Source: Meandrina meandrites
Lineage: Eukaryota; Cnidaria; Anthozoa; Scleractinia; Meandrinidae
Assembly: GCA_963693305.1 (NCBI GenBank)
Contig: OY855903.1
Span: 28,503,955-28,567,954, forward strand
Direction: 5' to 3'
Length of the DNA: 64,000 bases
Both the position numbers and the translations under genes were made by a program. The notes below the pieces were generated by a model. It saw only the letters and a list, made by a program, of their open reading frames with translations, was not told the origin of the DNA and ran no database searches. Shown here in pieces: positions 48,301-60,300 of this stretch (positions within the stretch are counted from its first letter, which is position 1; each line of letters begins with the position of its first letter).

Positions 48301-51300
48301 TGCGCTTAATAATCTTAAAATCCACGATTAATAACTACATTTGACAGAATGTACACTTAATAATCGTAAATTTCAAGATTAATAATCGCGTGTCACGCCA
48401 AACGTCCTTATTTATCGTGGTTGCCTATTTCCCGTCAAGAGGATGATTCAAAGCCAAATCTCACTTGACCGGCCGCCATTACGAAAAAATATTCAAACTC
48501 AAGATATACTCAGCACGGGGCTTGCTGTGAAGTAAATGTAACTGAGCCGCACTTTTGGTCCAACAAAAGTTTCATAGAGCAAATATTTTTATCTAATAAG
48601 TGCTTTCACGAACGATATTTTCTTTGTCTTTCGCTCTTCTGCGAGTAAAACGCGAGACGGTGCGAATAGTCAAACAACAGCACGATTTCAGCCGGTACGA
48701 AAGTAAACTAAACTTCAAGAATCCACTTAAAGCCACTTTTATTCTTTAAACACTCAACGAAAAAGAAAGAAAACAAGAGAAATTGGGTTCAATTTATTCC
48801 AGCCCGTGTTATAGAGCGACATTTTTCTAGGAATTTTCCTTTACTCTGTTTACTCGGTAGCGGTGCAAACCAGCTGAAACAGCGCTCGCTCGTCGGGAAC
48901 AGAACGGTCGCCGAAAATTTGCAGCTTTCCGAAACTGAAATTCATTCGAGCCCGTGTTTGCGAACCATATTCCTGCATCAGATTTCACGACTATGTTGTT
49001 ATGTATGGCATACCGCTGGCCATCATGTATGATTGTTCACATTAAAAACCATGCGGTTTTAAGATCCAACATGGCGTTCATGTTGTGCATATGTAACATG
49101 GCGTCAGAATAGTGGGATTTCGAGCCTCACCAACTAGAACAGAGCCTTACGAAATGGCAGAAGGTTACACAAACTCGTCGTTTAACTGGCCAAGAATGAA
49201 CTGGGAAGCTTCGGACCTGAGTAAAGAATGGGAAAGGTTTTACCAACACTGTGAATTCACGTTCGGAGGACCGCTCAGCAAATGCACTGAAAGGGAGAAA
49301 ATATGCAACCTGATGAGCTTTGTCGGCGACAAAGGCCGGGAAATCTACCTCACCTTCCAGTGGGAAACTGTGAAAGTTGGATCCGGAGAATCCGCTCAAG
49401 ATGTAAGTGAAAAAGACATACTCGTAAGAGTCGTCGGAAAGTTCAAGGCTCACCTCGAAGCCAAGAAGAACCCTATTATGGCGGCAGTTAAATTTGATCG
49501 AAGACGCCAATTGCAAGGAGAAACATTCGACTCTTTTGTCACTGATCTGAAACTGCTGGCCCGAGGCTTGGATATGACAGAAACGAATAAATTAATTCGG
49601 AACGCCATCGCGTGCAAATCACTAGACGAACGAGTACGGCAACGGTGCTTGGAAAAAAGTAAAAACCTTACCCTGGAAATGGCAATTGACATCGGTCGGA
49701 TGTTCGAGACGACCAAAGATGGAATGCAAGTGATGTCTGGCGAAGACCCGAAAGTGGAGGTCAATAAACTTGCATGGAGGGACAGCTCAGCTAAGAAGTC
49801 CAAAATGCGCGGGAAACAGAAGACACCGAAAGAGAGCAATGAACAAGTTCAAAAGTGCGGTAGGTGTGGATACAATGTTCATAAGCCACAAGACAAATGT
49901 CCAGCTAAAAATGAATCATGCAAGAAGTGCAAGAAAATTGGACATTTTGCCCAAGTGTGCCGAAGTAAGACAAGAAATGTCAACTTGTTGAATGAAATGC
50001 ACTATCCAAGCGAAGATTATTCTAGTGATGAAGAAGGTCCTGACAGTGATGTGCAATTGTTACATGTAGCAAGCCTAAAGATGAATAGCATCAATAATAA
50101 ACAGAGCCCCCGTGAAGATGAATGGTGGGAGGTTGTAGAAGTAGGCAACAGTTCCCTGCACTGTCAGCTTGACACCGGTGCCTGTGCGAGTGTAATTAAC
50201 ACAGCTCAGCTCAAGCATGTAGCACCGGATGCCCAGATCAAGCAAACAAAGAAGACCCTGTTGTCATACAGCCAACACCGAATCAGACCAAAAGGCTACG
50301 TCACACTTCCCGTAAGATTCAAGGACAAGGAGTTAAATGTGGACTTCTATGTCATAGAGAGTAAGCAGAAACCAATATTGTCAGGCAAAGTTTGTCAAGC
50401 CCTCAACTTGGTCCATCGAGTGCACGAAGTACATGTAGATCCAAACCTTAAGGAACTGCTTGACCAACATCCGGATCTTCAAAGTGCATCTGGAGCTATG
50501 CCTGGAACCTACTCTATCAAAATTGACCCCACAGCAACACCCGTAGTACATGGTCCTCGCAGACAACCGGCAGCACTCCTTCCAAAGATTGTAGCCAAGC
50601 TCAAGGAAATGGAACAAGAAGGACATCTAGCCAAAGTTACACAGCCCACTGACTGGGTTAACTCCATGGTAGTTTCAACTCGAGGTGAGAAGATCAGGAT
50701 CTGCCTGGACCCGGGTGACCTCAACAAAGCAGTAAAACGGGAACACTATCCAATTCCCACTGTAGAGGAAATTGCAGCCAAGATACCTGACGCAAAAGTA
50801 TTTACAGTTCTTGATGCTAAGAGTGGCTATCTCCAAATGAAGCTTGACTATGAGTCTAGTTTGCTGACAACCATGAACACTCCAGTAGGCAGGTATAGAT
50901 GGTTAAAACTGCCTTTTGGAATCAAATCAGCTCCAGAAATGTACCAAAGAGCAATGGATGAAATGTTGGAGGGCATTGATCATGCATACGCCATCATGGA
51001 TGACATACTGATCGCAGGACGCGACATCCCCCACCATGATTCAGTCCTGGAGGCAGTGCTCCAGCGTGCCAAAAGCTACAACCTCAAACTAAACTTTGAG
51101 AAAGTCAGAGTGCGAAAGCAACAAGTCCAATATGTCGGCCACGTCATCACAGCAGCAGGGCTCAAACCAGACCCAGAAAAAGTCAGAGCGATGAGGGACA
51201 TGCCAGCTCCTGAAACAAAAGAGGATGTGCGTCGTTTTCTGGGATCTATTCAGTATCTAGCCAAGTTCCTTCCGATGCTAGCAGAGGTTGAAACACCACT

Positions 51301-54300
51301 GAGGGAGCTCACCAGAAAGGATGTACTCTTCCACTGGGACAAGCCCCAAGCAACTGCCTTCCAGAGGCTTAAGGATTTGTGCTGTGAAGCTCCAGTGTTA
51401 AAGTACTATGATGTGAGAAAGGAGGTCACAGTACAATGTGATGCCAGTAAGAGTGCTGTGGGTGCGGTCCTACTACAAGAGGGAAGGCCAATAGCCTATG
51501 CGTCCCGTAAACTCCGACAATCAGAGCTTTCCTGGGCACCAATAGAGAAGGAAATGCTGGCAATCGTGTTCAGTACACAGAAATTCCGAGAGTACATTCT
51601 GGGGAAGACAACTTTGGTCCAGACCGACCACAAGCCCCTAGAGACAATACTCCGAAAGCCTATGGCAACAGCGCCATTAAGATTGCAGGCAATGATGCTG
51701 AAAGTGAGTGGCTACGACCTTAAAGTGGAGTATCTTCCAGGCAAGAAGCAAGTCCTTGCGGACACTCTCAGCCGAGCAAGTCTAAATGAAGTGCCACCAG
51801 AAGAAGAGGAAATACAAGTGAACATGCTGGAAAGAATCTCAATCTCAGAACCAAAGTACGCAGAACTCCAGCAAAACACAGCTAATGAGCTCAATGAGCT
51901 GTACACTATTATTCAAGCTGGGTGGCCAGAAACAAAGCAGCAAGTGCCGCATAGCATCAGGCAGTACTGGGATACACGTGATGAGCTGGCAGTACTTGAT
52001 GGCGTGATCTATCGAGGAATGAGGATTGTGGTACCCCCATCCATGAGACCAGCCATGCTTGAGCTAATACATGGAACACACCTTGGAATCGTAAAGTGTA
52101 AACAAAGAGCCAGGGAAGCACTTTACTGGCCTGGGATGAGCGCACAAATTGAAGAAAAAGTCAAGGATTGCACCCTGTGCCATAATTATGCCTCTGCACA
52201 GCCAAAGGAGCCACTGATCCTAAGTCCTGTCCCAGATCTGCCTTGGGCCATGGCTGCATCAGACATTTTCACCTTTGAAGGTGGAAATTACCTGGTACTG
52301 GTTGATTACTTTTCCAAATACATTGAGGTGACCAAACTTAAAGACCTCACATCCCAGGAGACCATTGAAGCCCTGAAAGAGCATTTCAGTCGACATGGCA
52401 TTCCAGCTAAACTAGTCACTGACTGCGGCGCCCAGTACACAAGCAAAGAGTTTGAGACATTTGCTCAAAGCTATAGCTTTGAACATGTCCTGGTGAGTCC
52501 AAAGCACCCCCGTGCAAATGGAGAAGCAGAAGCGGCAGTGAAGACGGTTAAGTCGCTGTGGAGAAAAAACAGAGACAAGAATAAAGCGCTCCTGGAGTAC
52601 AGAGCCACTCCAATTCCTGGGATTGACCTATCTCCATCTCAGCTATCCATGGGACGCCGGCTAAGAACAACACTACCAATAGCGCGTGGTCTACTGGAGC
52701 CGGAAACATACAACATCAAAGAGGTAAAGGCAAGAATGAAGCATGGCAAAGAACAGCAAAAGTTCTTCTATGACCGCCAGGGCACTAAAGACCTCCCCCC
52801 GCTGAAACCTGGTGATCCTGTAAGAGTGAAACCTGAGCCGGGGTCAAAGGAGTGGAGAGCAGCGACAGTAGTGCAGAGACATGCCTTGCCTAGGTCATAT
52901 GTGGTGGATGTAGGTGGTAGAAGAATCAGACGAAACAGAGTGGCCCTGAGAATTGACTCAGCAAAGTCTCATGCAGAATATCAGAAATGTCATCCAAACT
53001 CTGTCCAGCAGCCGGAACCTCGCTTAGGCAATCCGTGCACAGTACCCACATCTCAAGCAGATACACAAATGGAGCAACCAGCACAAGATCACAACCCAGA
53101 TCCTACACCAGCTCCATCTCCACTTGCCACGGCTCCTCCACCTCCATCCGACACAGCACAAGCCAAGGACTCAGCCCCGTACACAACCCAAAGTGGCAGA
53201 CGAGTCAAGAAACCAAGCAGACTAAACTTGTAACAAAGTTGCCTTGAGGCTGTGGACAGTTGTTCAAACTGAACAATAATAGACACTGTTTGATTAACAT
53301 TAAGAAATTTCTTTTACTTTGATTTTCTGTTTATTTCATTGTTATTGTAATGGAAGGGGGGATGATATGTATGGCATACCGCTGGCCATCATGTATGATT
53401 GTTCACATTAAAAACCATGCGGTTTTAAGATCCAACATGGCGTTCATGTTGTGCATATGTAACATATGTAAACAACGCGATCGATGTGAATTTTCAAGCG
53501 TAAAGTTAATTAATTTAGCTCTATTTAGGGCCTTAATTCGAAACGCATCCACGGAGAAAAAATGGCCAACCGTTTTCCAAAATTCGACTTCTACAAAATT
53601 AATTCAAACCTAAGCCTTATGCTGATATCTACGCGGCATGTATATTTTTGACAGTCACGTCCACGGCAAACTCCGCGTCGTAACGGTAATCGATTAAACA
53701 TGATAAGAGATCTTCAAATCAGATTGTTTTCTATCGACAAAAACCTAGTAGATAACTTCAATAAGGACGCTACAATTTATCGGCGGGAGCTGAGGGCTTT
53801 CCTATTTATTTTTATTTTAATACATACGCCGCCCCCGCCGAAAAACATAACCGATGAAATCTGAGAACACTTCTAATTCACTCGATTCGACACACAATTT
53901 AACAAAGTGAAAGATGATTCACAGGCATTTTCGCGATGACACTTGTAGGTCTTTGGAAAAATATACTTCCAGTGGAAAAGTTAAATAGTATATCGTGATG
54001 AAAGGGCCTTAACCTCTTGGAATAAAGAGTTTTCACTGAAAGGGTTTTGCACGATTCAAATTTGATTTTGGGCGATCTTATTTACAAAGCGATGCGACGT
54101 CACGCAAAAAGTCCGACTGAAACCAGCGTCTTCCAAAAGAAGAAAGTTTATCTTGTTAATGATGCTTTCTAAAAATATAGCCGAGCAAAAGTACGTCAGA
54201 TTTCCTTTGCAGAACTGTTTTATACTTAAGATACTTTGCTGTCTTTACTCGTACCAAATATTAACTGTGCAATGCGGTTTATTCGAAAGCTAGTGTTTTG

Positions 54301-57300
54301 GACGAGTTTATATTCAATCTCGTGGCGAGTTTCTTTTGGGCTAAAACTGTTAACCTACTAGCCACATAACTCTTGTAACGTTCAAAATTTTTCGAATGAT
54401 CGTTTTCTCGCACAGACACAGAGCAACTGAATTTTCTGAGAGTCTGAATTTTCGATCGCGCCAAAATTGCGTTTTACGCGGGAAAAATGTCAATTGGTTT
54501 TACATTTATAGAGTCGGTGCAGCTAGATTCAACACGGCAATGAAAACACTACTGTTTAATTAATTTCAATCTGAACTTGTTTTAATTGAATGCAATGTTG
54601 ATGAATGAAGTCGTAGAACAAACATTAGCTCACCTCTTTGCTTTTGGCGTTTCATGACTTTTAAGGACAACGTCAGGGCCATGATATAGTATGCGTCTTC
54701 GAGTCATCACAAATTCATGCAGCTAGGTCTAAATATTGGTTTGAAGTAGTCTTTCCCTTTGAATATTCGATCTTTAAATGCCATCGGTGGTTTGAACATG
54801 CAACTACAAGTGATCTGATTTCATTTAGTAATATAAACTTCTTCGGTTTGTTGCGTAGAAGAATTTGCAGTCATCTGATGATAAAATACTTGCTTGCAAA
54901 ACAGAACGAGTGGAATGTTTTCAGCCATCATGGTGTAAAACTTCATGCTTGTTTCCTGACCCATCTGTGGTGTATTTATTAAGCGGGTGAGCCACATGTC
55001 GATTTCATTCGTTGTCTCGCATTGCAGCCTTCCGCTCAAAAAATGATGAATAAGTCATTGACTGGCTGTGGTGAGTGGCCCTGTGAATAGATCTTGATAG
55101 TCCGACTTTTTTAAATTTAGTGGACACTAATTCTTCATGTAAATCAGTCTTCAAAGATATTAAAGAACGTTTTCACGAACTCCTTCACGACAAACTTACA
55201 GAGCTTCTCAAACGGTCAAATACAGAAGCACATGGTTTGGTAAGGGGGCGTCCACGGTGACCAATCACCAGGCTCACTGTCAAACTGTGTCCAATCACAG
55301 GCGTGAATTTGACCTACCTGTCAAAACATATGATGTTCAAAAATTCTTATGAATGCAGAGTTCATCACCGTGAAGTTATTGTTATTTTTTGTTGTTGTTA
55401 TATCTTAGAGTTTTTCTTTTACCTATTCACGAATGGTTTACAATCTTGTCGGATTTGGCCTTGGTAGCATTCAAGCCATCTCGCGTCGCTTGATAGGATA
55501 TTCATTCATGATTCTAAATTCCACACGCACTCAAGCCGTCTTGTGTTCCTTTATGAGATTTTCAGTCACGATTATTAATCGTGAATTCATTCCACTCGAA
55601 TTCAAGCCGTCTTATGTTCCTTTATGAGATTTTCAGTTACGATTATTAATTGTGACTTCATTCCACTCGAGTTCTAGCCGTCTTGTGTTCCTTTATGAGA
55701 TTTTCAGTCACGATTATTAATCGTGAATTTATTCCATTCGCATTCAAGCGCATTCAAGCCGTCTCGCGTGGCTTGATAGGATGTTCCGTAACGATTATTA
55801 ATCGTGAATTCATTCCACTCGAATTCAAGACGTGTTGTGTTCCTTTATGAGATTTTCAGTCACGATTATTAATCGTGAATTCATTCCACTCGAATTCAAG
55901 CCGTGTTGTGTTCCTCTATGAGATTTTCAGTCACGATTATTAATCGTGAATTCATTCCACTCGCATTCAAGCCGTCTTGTGTTCCTTTATGAGATTTTCA
56001 GTCACGATTATTAATCGTGAATTCATTCCATTCGCTTTCAAGCGCATTCAAGCTGTCTCGCGTGGCTTGATAGGATGTTCCGTAACGATTATTAATCGTG
56101 AATTCATTCCACTCGAATTCAAGCCGTGTTGTGTTCATTTATGAGATTTTCAGTCACGATTATTAATCGTGAATTCATTCCACTCGAATTCAAGCCGTGT
56201 TGTGTTCATTTACGAGATTTTCAGTCACGATTATTAATCGTGAATTCATTCCATTCGCATTCAAGCGCATTCAAGCCGTCTCGCGTGGCTTCATAGGATG
56301 TTCCGTAACGATTATTAATCGTGAATTCATTCCACTCGAATTCAAGCCGTGTTGTGTTCCTTTATGAGATTTACAGTCACGATTATTAATCGTGAATTCA
56401 TTCCACTCGAATTCAAGCCGAGATGTGTTCATTTATGAGATTTTCAGTCACGATTATTAATCGTGAATTCATTCCATTCGCATTCAAGCGCATTCAAGCC
56501 ATCTCGCGTGGCTTGATAGGATGTTCCGTAACGATTATTAATCGTGAATTCATTCCACTCGAATTCAAGCCGTGTTGTGTTCCTTTATGAGATTTTCAGT
56601 CACGATTATTAATCGTGAATTCATTCCATTCGCTTTCAAGCGCATTCAAGCTGTCTCGCGTGGCTTGATAGGATGTTCCGTAACGATTATTAATCGTGAA
56701 CTCATTCCACTCGAATTCAAGCCGTGTTGTGTTCCTTTATGAGATTTTCAGTCACGATTATTAATCGTGAATTCATTCCAAGCGCATTCAAGCCCATTCA
56801 AGCTGTCTCGCGTGGCTTGATAGGATGTTCAGTCACGATTGTTAATCGTGAAATCATTCCACTCTGAAAAAAAAAAATTCAACCCATACAAAATATCCTG
56901 ACTGAAAATCTCATAAAGGAACAGAAGCCGGCTTCAATGCGAGTAGAATGAATTTTTTGGTTAACAATCGTTACGGAATATCTTATCAAGCCAGGCGAGA
57001 CGGCTTGAATGCGCTTGAATGCGAATTGAGTGAATTCACTATTAATAATCGTGACTGAAAATCTCATAAAGGAACAAACACGGCTTGAATTCGAGTGGAA
57101 TGAGTTCACGATTAATAATCGTTACGGAACATCCTATCAAGCCACGCGAGACAGCTTAAATGCGCTTGAAATCGAATGGAATGAATTCACGATTAATAAT
57201 CGTGACTGAAAATCTCATAAATGAACACATCTCGGCTTGAATTCGAGTGGAATGAATTCACGATTAATAATCGTGACTGTAAATCTCATAAAGGAACATA

Positions 57301-60300
57301 ACACGGCTTGAATTCGAGTGGAATGAATTCACGATTAATAATCGTTACGGAACATCCTATCAAGCCCCGCGAGACGGCTTGAATGCGCTTGAATGCGAAT
57401 GGAATGAATTCACGATTAATAATCGTGACTGAAAATCTCATAAATGAACACATCTCGGCTTGAATTCGAGTGGAATGAATTCACGATTAATAATCGTGAC
57501 TGTAAATCTCATAAAGGAACACAACACGGCTTGAATTCGAGTGGAATGAATTCACGATTAATAATCGTTACGGAACATCCTATGAAGCCACGCGAGACGG
57601 CTTGAATGTGCTTGAATGCGAATGGAATGAATTCACGATTAATAATCGTGACTGAAAATCTCATAAATGAACACAACACGGCTTGAATTCGAGTGGAATG
57701 AATTCACGATTAATAATCGTTACGGAACATCCACGCGAGACAGCTTGAATGCGCTTGAAAGCGAATGGAATGAATTCACGATTAATAATCGTGACTGAAA
57801 ATCTCATAAAGGAACACAACACGGCTTGAATTCGAGTGGAATGAATTCACGATTAATAATCGTGACTGAAAATCTCATAGAGGAACACAACACGTCTTGA
57901 ATTCGAGTGGAATGAATTCGCGATTAATAATCGTTACGGAACATCCTATCAAGCCACGCGAGACGGCTTGAATGAGCTTGAATGCGAATGGAATGAATTC
58001 ACGATTAATAATCGTGACTGAAAATCTCATAAAGGAACACAAGACGGCTAGAACTCGAGTGGAATGAAGTCACAATTATTAATCGTAACTGAAAATCTCA
58101 TAAAGGAACATAAGACGGCTTGAATTCGAGTGGAATGAATTCACGATTAATAATCGTGACTGAAAATCTCATAAAGGAACACAAGACGGCTTGAGTGCGT
58201 GTGGAATTTAGAATCATGAATGAATATCCTATCAAGCGACGCGAGATGGCTTGAATGCTACCAAGGCCAAATCCGACAAGATTGTAAACCATTCGTGAAT
58301 AGGTAAAAGAAAAACTCTAAGATATAACAACAACAAAAAATAACAATAACTTCACGGTGATGAACTCTGCATTCATAAGAATTTTTGAACATCATATGTT
58401 TTGACAGGTAGGTCAAATTCACGCCTGTGATTGGACACAGTTTGACAGTGAGCCTGGTGATTGGTCACCGTGGACGCCCCCTTACCAAACCATGTGCTTC
58501 TGTATTTGACCGTTTGAGAAGCTCTGTAAGTTTGTCGTGAAGGAGTTCGTGAAAACGTTCTTTAATATCTTTGAAGACTGATTTACATGAAGAATTAGTG
58601 TCCACTAAATTTAAAAAAGTCGGACTATCAAGATCTATTCACAGGGCCACTCACCACAGCCAGTCAATGACTTATTCATCATTTTTTGAGCGGAAGGCTG
58701 CAATGCGAGACAACGAATGAAATCGACATGTGGCTCACCCGCTTAATAAATACACCACAGATGGGTCAGGAAACAAGCATGAAGTTTTACACCATGATGG
58801 CTGAAAACATTCCACTCGTTCTGTTTTGCAAGCAAGTATTTTATCATCAGATGACTGCAAATTCTTCTACGCAACAAACCGAAGAAGTTTATATTACTAA
58901 ATGAAATCAGATCACTTGTAGTTGCATGTTCAAACCACCGATGGCATTTAAAGATCGAATATTCAAAGGGAAAGACTACTTCAAACCAATATTTAGACCT
59001 AGCTGCATGAATTTGTGATGACTCGAAGACGCATACTATATCATGGCCCTGACGTTGTCCTTAAAAGTCATGAAACGCCAAAAGCAAAGAGGTGAGCTAA
59101 TGTTTGTTCTACGACTTCATTCATCAACATTGCATTCAATTAAAACAAGTTCAGATTGAAATTAATTAAACAGTAGTGTTTTCATTGCCGTGTTGAATCT
59201 AGCTGCACCGACTCTATAAATGTAAAACCAATTGACATTTTTCCCGCGTAAAACGCAATTTTGGCGCGATCGAAAATTCAGACTCTCAGAAAATTCAGTT
59301 GCTCTGTGTCTGTGCGAGAAAACGATCATTCGAAAAATTTTGAACGTTACAAGAGTTATGTGGCTAGTAGGTTAACAGTTTTAGCCCAAAAGAAACTCGC
59401 CACGAGATTGAATATAAACTCGTCCAAAACACTAGCTTTCGAATAAACCGCATTGCACAGTTAATATTTGGTACGAGTAAAGACAGCAAAGTATCTTAAG
59501 TATAAAACAGTTCTGCAAAGGAAATCTGACGTACTTTTGCTCGGCTATATTTTTAGAAAGCATCATTAACAAGATAAACTTTCTTCTTTTGGAAGACGCT
59601 GGTTTCAGTCGGACTTTTTGCGTGACGTCGCATCGCTTTGTAAATAAGATCGCCCAAAATCAAATTTGAATCGTGCAAAACCCTTTCAGTGAAAACTCTT
59701 TATTCCAAGAGGTTAAGGCCCTTTCATCACGATATACTATTTAACTTTTCCACTGGAAGTATATTTTTCCAAAGACCTACAAGTGTCATCGCGAAAATGC
59801 CTGTGAATCATCTTTCACTTTGTTAAATTGTGTGTCGAATCGAGTGAATTAGAAGTGTTCTCAGATTTCATCGGTTATGTTTTTCGGCGGGGGCGGCGTA
59901 TGTATTAAAATAAAAATAAATAGGAAAGCCCTCAGCTCCCGCCGATAAATTGTAGCGTTCTTATTGAAGTTATCTACTAGGTTTTTGTCGATAGAAAACA
60001 GTCTGATTTGAAGATCTCTTATCATGTTTAATCGATTGCCGTTACGACGCGGAGTTTGCCGTGGACGTGACTGTCAAAAATATACATGCCGCGTAGATAT
60101 CAGCATAAGGCTTAGGTTTGAATTAATTTTGTAGAAGTCGAATTTTGGAAAACGGTTGGCCATTTTTTCCCGTGGATGCGTTTCGAATTAAGGCCCTAAA
60201 TAGAGCTAAATTAATTAACTTTACGCTTGAAAATTCACATCGATCGCGTTGTTTACATAGTCGTGAAATCTGATGCAGGAATATGGTTCGCAAACACGGG

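Larger units (their letters stand above)
48997..53464 (+). mobile_element. Ty3/Gypsy-type LTR retrotransposon, 4,468 bp, recent insertion
   Basis: Two 102-bp LTRs bound a single long coding frame. The target duplication TATGT lies at 48992-48996 and 53465-53469. A purine-rich tract GGAAGGGGGGA precedes the 3' LTR. The mirror position in the right foldback arm (near 60,256-60,265) reads straight through TATGT without insertion, giving a direct empty-site control. The LTRs differ at one base of 102, so the insertion is young. The LTRs are unusually short for this group. Confidence 0.95.

Noticed and set aside
49112..49153. Upstream extension of the Gag-Pol frame
   Set aside because: Opens only with GTG just after the primer-binding site; the first ATG at 49154 is the more likely start.
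55440..58290. CRISPR-like array (regular repeats)
   Set aside because: Units are contiguous tandem repeats without unique spacers, in mirror orientation, in an animal genome.
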